A stretch of DNA of 64,000 nt from Cellulomonas fimi ATCC 484. Lineage in GTDB: Bacteria > Actinomycetota > Actinomycetes > Actinomycetales > Cellulomonadaceae. The stretch covers positions 3,472,001-3,536,000 of the forward strand of contig NC_015514.1 in the NCBI RefSeq assembly GCF_000212695.1, given 5' to 3'. Numbering within the stretch: position 1 is the first letter of the stretch; each line of letters starts with the position of its first letter. Shown here piece after piece: positions 1 through 9,272 of this stretch. The notes under the pieces are model-generated. The model had not been told where the DNA came from and made no database searches. It was given only the letters and a program-made list of their open reading frames with translations. Made by a program: the position numbers and the translations under genes.

Positions 1-2555
1 CGCAGCGCCTCCTGGGTGTGCCGGGCGACGGCCGCGCGCACCGGCCCGGACAGGCTCGCGACGTGCGCACGGTCGAGGGCCGCGTACTGCGCGGACAGGT
101 CGCCGAGCGCCGCGCCGTCGTAGCCGGCGAGCGTCGGGTCCTGCGTGAGGATCTGCTCGATGACGGTGCTCCACCACGCGAGGTCGAGCTCGGCGGGTGC
201 GAGGGCGGGGTCGACGCGACGCGTCGCGAGGTCGTCGAGCAGCTCGCCGAGGCCCGCGCCGCGCAGGCGGTGCAGCAGCCCGGTGCGGTCGGGCAGGGTC
301 TCGAGGGCGGAGGTGTCGGCGCGCAGGCGCGTGAGCCGCTCCTGCAGGGCGGCGAACGGCAGGTCGGCCAGGCCGGAGCCGGCGGGCGTGCCGGCGAGGA
401 CCTCGTCGAGCGCGGCGAGGTCCTCGCGGACCGCGCGGTGCTCCTCCTCGATGTGCTCGAGCCCGTCGGGCAGCCGGGGCCAGCCACCGGCGGGGCAGTG
501 CGCCTGCCAGATCTCGCGCTGCGCCTGCACGTCGAGCAGCGCGGTGTGCAGGTCGGCGACGGGGCGGCCGGGACGCACCATGTCGCGCGCCTGACGGCGC
601 AGGCGGCGGCGCAGCCAGAAGCCCATCTCGACACCGTGCTCCGTGCGCCACTGCGGGGTCGCGGTGGCGGCGACGAGGTCGGCGGCGGTGCGCTCGAAGA
701 CGATGGGGAGGAACACGTCGAGCGCACCCCGGACGCCGTCGAGCATCCGCAGCTGCTCGGCCCACGCGGCGACGCTCGTGGCCTGCGTGAGCCCGGTCTC
801 GGCGGCGACCTGGCGCGTGCGCTCGACGAGCGTCGGCAGCGCGACGTCGAGCAGGCGCTCGATGCGGTGCACGACGACGTCGGCGTCGGCACGGGTGCGC
901 AGGTCCGCGCCGTACCAGGGGGTGTCGGAGGGCCGGACGTCGAACGCTCCGAGCTCGCCCGCGCGGACGAGGTCGGCGGCGAGGCCGGACCTGCGGTCGG
1001 CGTCGAGGAGCCGTGCGACGTCGGGGGCGAGCCGCACGGTGGTCCGCGGCGTGGGCCGCGTGGACGTGAGCCGCGCGAGCTGCTGCAGCGCGTCGTACGC
1101 GGACGCCCCCCACGGCTCGCGGACCGCGTGCAGGTCGCCGACGTAGGAGCGCAGGCGCTCGCGGTGCTCGACGAGGCGCGCCCGCAGGGTGACGAGCCCC
1201 TGCCCGTCGACCGACGGGGCGTCGAGCGTCATGGCGCCGAGCAGGCGGCGCGCGGCGGCGGTGCGCCAGCCTGCCTCGGGTGCGACGTCGAGCAGCAGGT
1301 CGCCGAGCCCGAGCCGGTCGAGGCGCTCGGCGAGCGCGGCCGCGGCACGGCGGTGCCCGGGCACGTAGAGCACGGTGCGGCCGGACGCGGCGGCGTCGGC
1401 CACGACTGCGGCGAGCGTCCCGGTGACGTCGGCGCCCGTGGGCGCGTCGACGAACAGGTGGGCGCCCGTGCTGAGGGCGTCGAGCACGTGCTGCTGCGCG
1501 GGGTCGAGGTCGCCGACGCCGCGCTCGACGTGCGGGTCACGGTCCCCTGCGGCGGGGTCCGGCAGGCGGGTGCGCAGCCGCTCGCGTGCGGGCTCGACGC
1601 CGGCCAGCGCGGCCACGACCTCGTGCGCGTCGAGGTCGGCGGCGAGCGCGTCGAGGTCGTCGACGAGGATCTGCCCCGGGTGGACGAACGTGCCGACGAC
1701 GACGCGCTCGGTGAGCCGGAAGTCGTCGAGGACGGCCTCGCCGAGGGACGCGAGCCGGTGCAGCGCGCCGCGGGGGTCGAAGCCGCCGCTCTCGAAGGTG
1801 CCGCGCGCGACGGCCCCGGGGTCGAGCAGCGCGCCACGGGTGCGCAGCGCGCGGGCGAGCACGGGGTTGACGTCGAGGGTGGGCTCGAGCGCGATCTCGT
1901 AGTCCGCCTCCCCCGTGCCGCGGGGGCGCAGGGTCACGGGGCGCAGCAGGACGGGGGCGCGGACGGTCCGGGACCGGGCCGACGCGAGGGGCGCGGCCTG
2001 CGCGCCGCGGGTGGCGTCGGCGAGCGCGGCGACGTCGTCGTGCGCGGCGTGCGCGGTGGGCCGCTCGGTCCAGGTGGCGACGCCGATGGCGAGGGCCGTG
2101 GGGGCGATGCCGTACCGCTGCTCGTACACGGTCGCGCGTGACGCGACGGCCCGGGCCCGGCGGCGGGCGTTGGACAGCGCGGCACCCTCGCGGACGAGGT
2201 TGGACAGGCGCGTGGGGCGTCCGGCGAAGAGCTGCGCCATGCCCGACGGGTGCGCGGACGACAGGTCGAGCGCGGCGTCCCCGAGCAGGTCCATGTCGGC
2301 GAGGGTCGACCCGCCGGCGGCCTCGACGAGGCCCTCACGCCAGCGTTCGACGGCCCTCTCGACCACCTGGCCGGGGGTCGGCGGTGCGACGAGGACGACG
2401 GGGGCGTCGTCGGCGGTCGGGTTCGCGTCGGGCGCGGGAGCCTGCTCGGGTCCCGTGCCGGACGCGCGCGCGGGGACGGTCACCTTCGGAACGGTAACGA
2501 ACGGCGGCGCGGTCGACCCGGTGGCGCGCCGAGGGTCGTCGAACGGCGTCGTCAT
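1..2555 (-). CDS. Large AAA/SF1-like helicase or ATPase, 3' end outside window
   Basis: An uninterrupted reading frame begins at an ATG (2555-2553) and runs off the left edge, giving about 850 N-terminal residues. It opens with a disordered, Pro/Ala-rich stretch. A NPVLARALR-like segment is followed by a nucleotide-binding-like segment, LFVDAPTGADVTGT, with a downstream strand resembling the start of SF1/Upf1-type helicases. The P-loop is degenerate: no GxGK[ST] is visible in the part present. The ATG overlaps the narI stop as ATGA, so the two are probably translationally coupled in this arrangement. The role is unknown. The family assignment rests on general pattern and could change once the C-terminal part is seen. 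Confidence 0.6.
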   Translation of the reverse strand, partial: MTTPFDDPRRATGSTAPPFVTVPKVTVPARASGTGPEQAPAPDANPTADDAPVVLVAPPTPGQVVERAVERWREGLVEAAGGSTLADMDLLGDAALDLSSAHPSGMAQLFAGRPTRLSNLVREGAALSNARRRARAVASRATVYEQRYGIAPTALAIGVATWTERPTAHAAHDDVAALADATRGAQAAPLASARSRTVRAPVLLRPVTLRPRGTGEADYEIALEPTLDVNPVLARALRTRGALLDPGAVARGTFESGGFDPRGALHRLASLGEAVLDDFRLTERVVVGTFVHPGQILVDDLDALAADLDAHEVVAALAGVEPARERLRTRLPDPAAGDRDPHVERGVGDLDPAQQHVLDALSTGAHLFVDAPTGADVTGTLAAVVADAAASGRTVLYVPGHRRAAAALAERLDRLGLGDLLLDVAPEAGWRTAAARRLLGAMTLDAPSVDGQGLVTLRARLVEHRERLRSYVGDLHAVREPWGASAYDALQQLARLTSTRPTPRTTVRLAPDVARLLDADRRSGLAADLVRAGELGAFDVRPSDTPWYGADLRTRADADVVVHRIERLLDVALPTLVERTRQVAAETGLTQATSVAAWAEQLRMLDGVRGALDVFLPIVFERTAADLVAATATPQWRTEHGVEMGFWLRRRLRRQARDMVRPGRPVADLHTALLDVQAQREIWQAHCPAGGWPRLPDGLEHIEEEHRAVREDLAALDEVLAGTPAGSGLADLPFAALQERLTRLRADTSALETLPDRTGLLHRLRGAGLGELLDDLATRRVDPALAPAELDLAWWSTVIEQILTQDPTLAGYDGAALGDLSAQYAALDRAHVASLSGPVRAAVARHTQEAL

Positions 2556-3019
2556 GCGGCTGCCCAGCCGACGGCGGCGGCGCGTCGGCGCGCGAGGCCC
2601 ACGAGGCGGGGCGGCCGGAGGGTGCGCCACAGGTCCCGCAGACGCCGAGAGCGGGACGGGTTCGCCATGAACACGGGCCCGGTGCGGCGGCGCCGCCAGA
2701 CGAGGATCGCGACCCCGACGAGCGTGCAGAAGCCCGCGATCCCGCCGATGACCAGCGCCATCGCGTGGTACGCCTCCTGCGAGAGGCCCGCGGCGTCGGT
2801 CCAGGCCTGCGGGATCACGAGGCCGCCGACGTGCCCGACGATGACGAACACCAGCCCGAAGTGGAACAGCGGGCTGCCGATGCGCAGCAGCCGCGACTCG
2901 TAGAGCTGCGACGAGCGCGTCGTCCAGCCGAACTGGTCGTACCGGTACCGCCAGATCGTCCCGCCGACGAGCGTGACGATGGCGAGGTAGGGCACGACGC
3001 CCCACAGCAGGACGTCCAT
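2552..3019 (-). CDS. narI: Truncated respiratory nitrate reductase gamma subunit (cytochrome b)
   Basis: NarI anchors NarGH to the membrane and passes quinol electrons through two b hemes. The 155 residues begin MDVLLWG and contain the first three membrane segments with the heme ligands His53 and His63 (equivalent to His56 and His66 of E. coli NarI). The sequence stays NarI-like through RRRRTGPVF, where a normal protein of about 225-245 residues would continue into two more helices carrying the other two heme histidines. Here it changes to a basic, non-hydrophobic tail ending GWAAA. No NarI-like continuation was found in the other frames. The start overlaps the narJ stop as TGATG, and the stop overlaps the next ATG. 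Each heme would lose one axial ligand, so quinol oxidation is doubtful. Confidence 0.85.
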   Translation of the reverse strand: MDVLLWGVVPYLAIVTLVGGTIWRYRYDQFGWTTRSSQLYESRLLRIGSPLFHFGLVFVIVGHVGGLVIPQAWTDAAGLSQEAYHAMALVIGGIAGFCTLVGVAILVWRRRRTGPVFMANPSRSRRLRDLWRTLRPPRLVGLARRRAAAVGWAAA

Positions 3020-3723
3020 CAGCGGCCTCCCCCGGTCGGTGCCGGGACCACGGGCCCGGCGGACGTGCCGGGTAGGCCCCCGGCGAGCGGCAGCAGGCGC
3101 GGGTCGGCGGCGTCGAGCCCGACGGACTCGCGCGGCGGCCCGGCCTGCGCCATGGCGTGCACCGCGGCCCGGTCGGTGGGCGACGCGCCCGGCAGGGTCG
3201 CGCACACGGCGTCGAGCAGGCCCGCCCAGGGGACGTCGTCGTCCTCGAGCGCGAGCCGGATGAGCTCGAGGCTGGGCCGGTACTCCTGCAGGAGCACGGG
3301 CCCGTCGACGGGGTCGGCGACCGCGGCGTACTCCAGCACGAGCGGCAGGTGGTCGGGCAGCTCCCCGCCCGTCTGCACGAGCATGCCGCTGGCCCGGTAC
3401 CGCTCCTTGAACCGCGCGAGGATCTCGCCGCGGCGGCGCGTGTCGCCGTCGGTCCAGTACGACAGGTGCAGCGCGCGCCGGCCGGACAGGTCGAACAGCT
3501 CGACGTACCGCCGCTGCAGGTCCGCGAGCGGCGTCGCGACGGCGTGGTCGAGGAACCGGCGCAGCCCGTCGCGCGCGCGCCCGGCGGGCAGCTCGTCGAC
3601 GGCCGCGACGAGCAGCGGCAGCCGGTCGACGAGCGCGTCGTCGGGGTAGGCGAGGCACCACGAGGCGACCTGGTGGACGACGCGCGCGTCGCGCGCGGCC
3701 CGCTCGGCGGCGCGGCGCCTCAC
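3019..3723 (-). CDS. narJ: Nitrate reductase assembly chaperone NarJ
   Basis: NarJ is a cytoplasmic TorD-family chaperone that binds NarG and helps insert the molybdenum cofactor; it is not part of the final enzyme. The 234 residues are all-helical in character and carry family patterns such as VASWCLAYPD near the N-terminus, then LADLQRRYVELFDLS and LHLSYWTDGDTRRRG. The length is normal for the family, with a Pro/Gly-rich C-terminal tail. Translation starts at a GTG that overlaps the narH stop (GTGA), and its own TGA overlaps the narI start, so narHJI are probably translationally coupled. Confidence 0.93.
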   Translation of the reverse strand: MRRRAAERAARDARVVHQVASWCLAYPDDALVDRLPLLVAAVDELPAGRARDGLRRFLDHAVATPLADLQRRYVELFDLSGRRALHLSYWTDGDTRRRGEILARFKERYRASGMLVQTGGELPDHLPLVLEYAAVADPVDGPVLLQEYRPSLELIRLALEDDDVPWAGLLDAVCATLPGASPTDRAAVHAMAQAGPPRESVGLDAADPRLLPLAGGLPGTSAGPVVPAPTGGGR

Positions 3724-5450
3724 GGCTGGCCGTCCACGGCCGGACCGTCGGTCGCTCCCCCGGTCGCGCCCGGCCCGTCGGCCGTCGCGCGGCCCGGCGC
3801 CGTGCGCGGGAACAGCCCTTCGGGGGTGCCCTTGCCGTCCCAGTTGAGCAGGTTGACGCGGCCGCGCATCTCGTCGGGCGTCGCCAGCCCGTCGGACGTC
3901 TGCCGCTGCTTCAGCGCGTGGAACGTCTCGACGGCGACGGGCACGGGCCGGCCGGACGCCTCGCCGAACGGCGCCTGCTCGTACATGCCGGGGCCCTCGT
4001 CGAAATCGAGCGAGCAGCCGAGCTCCTCGAGCTCGTGCCCGCGCTCCTCGTGCGCCTTGGGGATGACGTACCGGTCCTCGTACTTCGCGATCGCGAGCAG
4101 CCGGTACATCGCGTACATGAGCTGGCCGGACATCCCGACGGACGCGGGGATGCGCTCGTCGGCGCCGTCGCCGAGCGTGATGCCGCGCAGGTAGCCGCGC
4201 ATCGCGGCGAGCCGCCGCAGCACGCCGGTGACGACCTCGGTGTCGCCCGCGGTGAACAGCGACGCGAGGTACTCCACGGGGATGCGCAGCGCCTCGATCG
4301 CGCCGAACAGGTTGCCGTGGTCCTCGGCGTCGTGCCCCTGCTCGCGCAGCAGGTCGACGACGGGCGACAGCGGCGGGACGTACCAGACCATCGGCATGGT
4401 CCGGTACTCGGGGTGCAGCGGGAGGGCGACGCGGTACGTCTTGGCGAGCGCGTAGACGGGCGAGCGTCGGGCGGCGTCCATCCAGTCCGCCGGGATGCCC
4501 TGCTCACGCGCCGCAGCGATCACGCCCGGGTCGGACGGGTCGAGCATGAGGTCGAGCTGCGCCTCGTAGAGGTCCTGCTCGTCCGGGACGGACGCGGCAC
4601 CGGTGACCCGGTCGGCGTCGTACAGGACGAGCCCGATGTACCGCAGCCGCCCGACGCACGTCTCCGAGCAGACGGTGGGCAGGCCCACCTCGACGCGCGG
4701 GTAGCAGAACGTGCACTTCTCGGCCTTGCCGGTCTTGTGGTTGAAGTAGATCTTCTTGTACGGGCAGCCCGTGATGCACTGGCGCCAGCCGCGGCAGCGG
4801 TCCTGGTCCACCAGGACGATCCCGTCCTCGGCCCGCTTGTAGATCGCGCCCGACGGGCACGACGCCATGCACGACGGGTTGAGGCAGTGCTCGCAGATCC
4901 GCGGCAGGTACATCATGAACGTCTTCTCGAGCTCGAACCGGATCCGGTCCTCGGACTCGGCGCGGACCTTCGCGACCATCGGGTCGAGGTGGCCCATCTC
5001 GGCGGTGCCGCCCAGGTTGTCGTCCCAGTTCGCGGACCAGCGGATCTTGGTGTCCTCGCCCGTGATGAGCGACTTGGGGCGCGCGACGGGGAAGTCGTCG
5101 CCCAGCGGCGCGTCGGTGAGGTTCTCGTAGTCGTACGTCCACGGCTCGTAGTAGTCCTCGAGCTTCGGCTGCACGGGGCTCGCGAAGATCGTCAGGAGCT
5201 TCTTGACGCGGCCGCCGGCCTTGAGGGTGAGCCGGCCGCGCCGGTTGAGCGTCCACCCACCGCGCCACTGCTCCTGGTCCTCGTACCGCCGCGGATACCC
5301 CTGGCCGGGGCGCGTCTCGACGTTGTTGAACCACACGTACTCGACGCCCGCGCGGTTCGTCCACGCCTGCTTGCACGTCACCGAGCAGGTGTGGCAGCCG
5401 ATGCACTTGTCGAGGTTCATCACCATCGCCATCTGGGCCATCACGCGCAT
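3720..5450 (-). CDS. narH: Respiratory nitrate reductase beta subunit (Fe-S)
   Basis: NarH carries electrons from NarI to NarG through four iron-sulfur clusters on the cytoplasmic side of the membrane. The 576-residue protein shows all four cysteine groups: CIGCHTCSVTC (Cys16, 19, 22 and 26), CEHCLNPSCMASCP, CRGWRQCITGC (Trp in place of Cys marks the 3Fe-4S cluster) and CTFCYPRVEVG followed by CSETC. The chosen start is ATG 5450-5448, giving MRVMAQMAMVMNLDKC, three bases after the narG stop. The C-terminal tail beyond about residue 540 is low-complexity Gly/Ala/Thr. It looks intact, unlike narI. Confidence 0.96.
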   Translation of the reverse strand: MRVMAQMAMVMNLDKCIGCHTCSVTCKQAWTNRAGVEYVWFNNVETRPGQGYPRRYEDQEQWRGGWTLNRRGRLTLKAGGRVKKLLTIFASPVQPKLEDYYEPWTYDYENLTDAPLGDDFPVARPKSLITGEDTKIRWSANWDDNLGGTAEMGHLDPMVAKVRAESEDRIRFELEKTFMMYLPRICEHCLNPSCMASCPSGAIYKRAEDGIVLVDQDRCRGWRQCITGCPYKKIYFNHKTGKAEKCTFCYPRVEVGLPTVCSETCVGRLRYIGLVLYDADRVTGAASVPDEQDLYEAQLDLMLDPSDPGVIAAAREQGIPADWMDAARRSPVYALAKTYRVALPLHPEYRTMPMVWYVPPLSPVVDLLREQGHDAEDHGNLFGAIEALRIPVEYLASLFTAGDTEVVTGVLRRLAAMRGYLRGITLGDGADERIPASVGMSGQLMYAMYRLLAIAKYEDRYVIPKAHEERGHELEELGCSLDFDEGPGMYEQAPFGEASGRPVPVAVETFHALKQRQTSDGLATPDEMRGRVNLLNWDGKGTPEGLFPRTAPGRATADGPGATGGATDGPAVDGQP

Positions 5451-5452
5451 GG

Positions 5453-8400
5453 TCAGTACTCCACGTCCTGCGAGCGGCGGCGGATCGTCGCCACCATGTC
5501 CCGCTGGTTGCCGGTCGGACCGAGGTAGTTGAACGTGTAGGACAGCTGCGCGTAGCCGCCGACGAGGTGCGTCGGCTTCACGAGCAAGCGCGTCACGGAG
5601 TTGTGGATGCCGCCGCGGCGGCCCGTCTTCTCCGACTTCGGCACGTCGATCGTGCGCTCCTGCGCGTGGTGGACGAAGACGATCCCGGCGGGCATGCGGT
5701 GCGTGACGATCGCGCGGGCGACGAACACGCCGTTGCCGTTGACGCACTCGACCCAGTCGTTGTCCGCCGCGCCGATCGCGGCGGCGTCCTGCACCGACAT
5801 CCAGCACGTCGGCCCGCCGCGTGACAGCGAGAGCATGAGCAGGTTGTCCTGGTACTCGGAGTGGATGGACCACTTGTTGTGCGGCGTCAGGTACCGCACG
5901 GTGACCTGCGCCGACCCGTCGGGCCCGAGCCGTGGCTCCCCGAGCAGCGTGTGCAGGTCGAGGGGTGGTCGGTAGATCGGCAGCGCCTCGCCGAGGTCCG
6001 TCATCCAGTCGTGGTCGAGGAAGAGGTGCATGCGCCCGGTGAGCGTGTGCCACGGCTTGAGCCGCTCGACGTTGACCGTGAACGGCGCGTACCGCCGCCC
6101 GCCCGTCTCGGAGCCGGACCACTCGGGCGACGTGATGACGGGGACCGGTCGCGCCTGCGTGTCCGCGAAGGTGATCCGCTTCTCCTCCGACCCCTCCGCG
6201 AGGTCGGCGAGCGGCTTGCCGACGCGGCGCTCGAGCGTCCGGAAGCCCTGCGTCGCGAGCTCGCCGTTGGTCGTGCCGGACAGCGACAGGATCGCCTCGG
6301 CGAGCTTGACGTCGGTGTCGAGCGCCGGTCGCCCGTCGCCCGCGCCGCCGAGCATGACGCCGTTGAGCCGCCCGAGCCGCTCGACCTCGTGCTCCAGGCG
6401 GTACGTGACGTTCTTGATCGTGAACCCGAGCCGGTCCGCGAGCGGGCCGAGGGACGCGAGCTTGTCCGCGATCGCGGTGTAGTCCCGCTCGACGACCTGC
6501 AGCAGCGGCATCGTCACGCCGGGCGTGGCGGGTGCGTCGCCGCGCGCCCAGTCCCGCGCGTGCCCGCCCGCCTGCACGGCCTCGCCCGGGGTGTCGTGCT
6601 GCACCGGGACGCTCACGACGTCGTGGCGCGTGCCCAGGTGCGTGCGCGCGAGGTCCGAGAACCGGCGGGCGACCAGGTGGAACGCGTCGAAGTCCGAGCG
6701 CGCCTCCCACGGCGGGTCGATCGCCGGGGTGAACGCGTGCACGAACGGGTGCATGTCCGTCGACGACAGGTCGTACTTCTCGTACCAGGTCGCCGCGGGC
6801 AGGACCACGTCCGACAGCAGCGTCGTCGACGTCATCCGGAAGTCCGCGCTGACGAGCAGGTCGAGCTTTCCCTCGGGGATGTCGTCGCGCCACGTCACGC
6901 TCGTCGGGCGCACGTCGGACTGCTCGGCCGTGACGTTGGAGTGCGTGCCGAGCAGGTGCTTGAGGAAGTACTCGTTGCCCTTGGCCGACGACCCCAGCAG
7001 GTTCGCGCGCCACAGGATCAGCGTGCGCGGCCAGTTCTCCGGGGCGTCGACGTCCTCGACCGCGAACCGCACGCGCCGGTCGGTGATCCGCTCGACGAGC
7101 GCGTCGACGGGTGTGTCCGCCTCTCCCGCGTCGGCGGCCGCCCGGATCTCGTCGGCCAGGTCGAGGGGGTTGCGGTCGAACTGCGGGTAGAACGGCATCC
7201 AGCCGAGCCGCGCCGACTGCGCGATCGTGTCCGCGGTGTGCATCCCCGCGAGGTGCCCCTCGGCCAGCGGGGACGCGAGCGCGTCCGCGCGGTACCCGTC
7301 GAACCGCCACTGGTCGGTGTGCATGTACCAGTACGACGTGCCCGTCATGGTGCGCGGCGGCCGCGACCAGTCGAGCGCGTTCGCGAGCGACAGCCACCCG
7401 GTCAGCGGGCGGCACTTCTCCTGCCCGACGTAGTGCGCCCAGCCGCCGCCGTTGCGCCCGAAGCAGCCCGTGAGCGCGAGCAGCGCGAGCACCGCGCGGT
7501 ACGTGGCGTCGCCGTGGAACCACTGGCAGATGCCGGCGCCCATGATGATCATCGACCGGCCCCGCGACTTCTCGGCGTTGGCCGCGAACTCCCGCGCGAT
7601 GCGCGTGCACGCGGCCGCCGGGACGGACGTGATGGCCTCCTGCCACGCGGGTGTGTACGGGGTGGCGGCGTCGTCGTAGCCGGCGGCCCAGCTGCCCGGG
7701 AGCCCCGGCCGGCCGACGCCGTACTGCGCGAGCATGAGGTCGTAGACCGTGGTGACGAGGTGGTCCCCGACCCGCCGCGCGGGGACCCCGCGGCGCAGCA
7801 CCGAGCCCGAGCCGTCCGGCTGGTCGAACACGGGCAGCAGGACGGGCACCGCCTCGGACGCCCCGTGCGCGTCGGCCGCGCTGAGCGCCGGGCGCACGCC
7901 CTCCAGGTCGAGGTTCCAGCGGCCCTCGCCCGAGTCGGTGTAGCGGAAGCCCATCGACCCGTTCGGCACGACCGGCGCGCCTGTCGTCTCGTCGAGCAGG
8001 ACCGTCTTCCACTCGTCGCCCTCGGCCGGCGGGGTCGCGGCACCCGGCAGGTCCGACGCGCGCAGGAACTTCGACGGCACGAACCCGCCCTCGGGGTGCT
8101 GCCGGAGCGTCACGAGGAACGGCAGGTCCGTGTACTGCTTCACGTAGTCGCGGAAGAACGGCACGTCCCGGTCGACGAGGTACTCGCGCAGGACGACGTG
8201 CCCCATCGCCATCGCGAGCGCCGCGTCCGTGCCCGCCTGCGCGGGCAGCCACTCGTCGGCGAACTTCGTGTTGTCCGCGTAGTCCGGGGACACCGTGACG
8301 ACCTTCGTGCCGCGGTAGCGCACCTCCGCCATCCAGTGCGCGTCCGGCGTGCGCGTCACCGGGACGTTCGAGCCCCACATCATGAGGTACGTCGCGTCCC

Positions 8401-9163
8401 ACCAGTCGCCCGACTCCGGGACGTCCGTCTGGTCGCCGAACATCTGCGGGCTCGCGACCGGCAGGTCCGCGTACCAGTCGTAGAACGACGTCATCACGCC
8501 GCCGATGAGCTGCACGAACCGGGTCCCGACGCAGTGCGACACGATCGACATCGCCGGGATCGGCGAGAACCCCGCGCACCGGTCCGGCCCGTACCGCTTG
8601 ATCGTGTGCACGTGCGCGGCGGCCACCATCTCGACGGCCTCGTCCCACGAGACCCGCTGGAGCCCGCCCTTGCCGCGCGCGCGCTGGTACCGGCGGCGGC
8701 GCTCGGGATCACCGACGACGTCCGCCCACGCCAGCACCGGGTCCTTCAGGCGGGCCTTCGCCTCCCGGTACATCTCGACGAGCACGCCCCGCGCGTACGG
8801 GTACCGCACGCGCGTCGGCGAGTACGTGTACCAGGAGAACGCGGCTCCCCGGGGGCAGCCGCGCGGCTCGTACTCCGGCCGGTCCGGGCCTGCCGACGGG
8901 TAGTCCGTCTGCTGCGCCTCCCACGTGATGATGCCGTCCTTGACGTACACCTTCCACGAGCACGAGCCCGTGCAGTTGACGCCGTGCGTGGACCGGACCA
9001 CCTTGTCGTGCCGCCACCGGTCCCGGTAGAACGCGTCGCCGCGCCGCCCGCCCTTCCGGAAGACGGCCCGCCCGTCGGCGGTCTCGTCCCACCTCGTGAA
9101 GAAGCGCCCTGCCTGCAGGAGCGCGTCGGTCGCCGGTCCGTCGAGTCGAGCTCCGTCGCCCAT
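5453..9163 (-). CDS. narG: Respiratory nitrate reductase alpha subunit (Mo-bisMGD)
   Basis: NarG is the catalytic subunit, reducing nitrate to nitrite at a molybdenum bis-MGD site on the cytoplasmic face. With ATG 9163-9161 it is 1236 residues, normal for the family. The N-terminal [4Fe-4S] site shows the NarG-specific His ligand plus three Cys (His60, Cys64, Cys68, Cys103, in THGVNCTGSC and EPRGC). The Mo-ligating aspartate is Asp229 in SFYDWYADLP. An in-frame start at 9274 would overlap the divergent dehydrogenase gene and add a low-complexity leader, so the internal ATG is preferred. First gene of narGHJI; no FNR-type site was recognised in the 109-bp upstream gap. Confidence 0.96.
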   Translation of the reverse strand: MGDGARLDGPATDALLQAGRFFTRWDETADGRAVFRKGGRRGDAFYRDRWRHDKVVRSTHGVNCTGSCSWKVYVKDGIITWEAQQTDYPSAGPDRPEYEPRGCPRGAAFSWYTYSPTRVRYPYARGVLVEMYREAKARLKDPVLAWADVVGDPERRRRYQRARGKGGLQRVSWDEAVEMVAAAHVHTIKRYGPDRCAGFSPIPAMSIVSHCVGTRFVQLIGGVMTSFYDWYADLPVASPQMFGDQTDVPESGDWWDATYLMMWGSNVPVTRTPDAHWMAEVRYRGTKVVTVSPDYADNTKFADEWLPAQAGTDAALAMAMGHVVLREYLVDRDVPFFRDYVKQYTDLPFLVTLRQHPEGGFVPSKFLRASDLPGAATPPAEGDEWKTVLLDETTGAPVVPNGSMGFRYTDSGEGRWNLDLEGVRPALSAADAHGASEAVPVLLPVFDQPDGSGSVLRRGVPARRVGDHLVTTVYDLMLAQYGVGRPGLPGSWAAGYDDAATPYTPAWQEAITSVPAAACTRIAREFAANAEKSRGRSMIIMGAGICQWFHGDATYRAVLALLALTGCFGRNGGGWAHYVGQEKCRPLTGWLSLANALDWSRPPRTMTGTSYWYMHTDQWRFDGYRADALASPLAEGHLAGMHTADTIAQSARLGWMPFYPQFDRNPLDLADEIRAAADAGEADTPVDALVERITDRRVRFAVEDVDAPENWPRTLILWRANLLGSSAKGNEYFLKHLLGTHSNVTAEQSDVRPTSVTWRDDIPEGKLDLLVSADFRMTSTTLLSDVVLPAATWYEKYDLSSTDMHPFVHAFTPAIDPPWEARSDFDAFHLVARRFSDLARTHLGTRHDVVSVPVQHDTPGEAVQAGGHARDWARGDAPATPGVTMPLLQVVERDYTAIADKLASLGPLADRLGFTIKNVTYRLEHEVERLGRLNGVMLGGAGDGRPALDTDVKLAEAILSLSGTTNGELATQGFRTLERRVGKPLADLAEGSEEKRITFADTQARPVPVITSPEWSGSETGGRRYAPFTVNVERLKPWHTLTGRMHLFLDHDWMTDLGEALPIYRPPLDLHTLLGEPRLGPDGSAQVTVRYLTPHNKWSIHSEYQDNLLMLSLSRGGPTCWMSVQDAAAIGAADNDWVECVNGNGVFVARAIVTHRMPAGIVFVHHAQERTIDVPKSEKTGRRGGIHNSVTRLLVKPTHLVGGYAQLSYTFNYLGPTGNQRDMVATIRRRSQDVEY

Positions 9164-9272
9164 GGGCCGACCCTGCCGGAGACCTCCCGCGGTCGCCACC
9201 GGAGCCCGCGCGTGCGAGCCTGGCGGGAGCGTCGGGCCCGGGCGCGCACCGACGGCTCGCGAGGGGCGCCCC

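Noticed and set aside
18..2141. Long plus-strand open frame of 707 codons over the left end
   Set aside because: It is antisense to the helicase-like gene that continues off the window and encodes low-complexity Arg/Gly/Ala/Glu sequence.
2552..2690. Possible frameshift restoring a full NarI
   Set aside because: The other two frames after GPVF contain no hydrophobic helices or heme histidines, so a simple frameshift does not explain the truncation.
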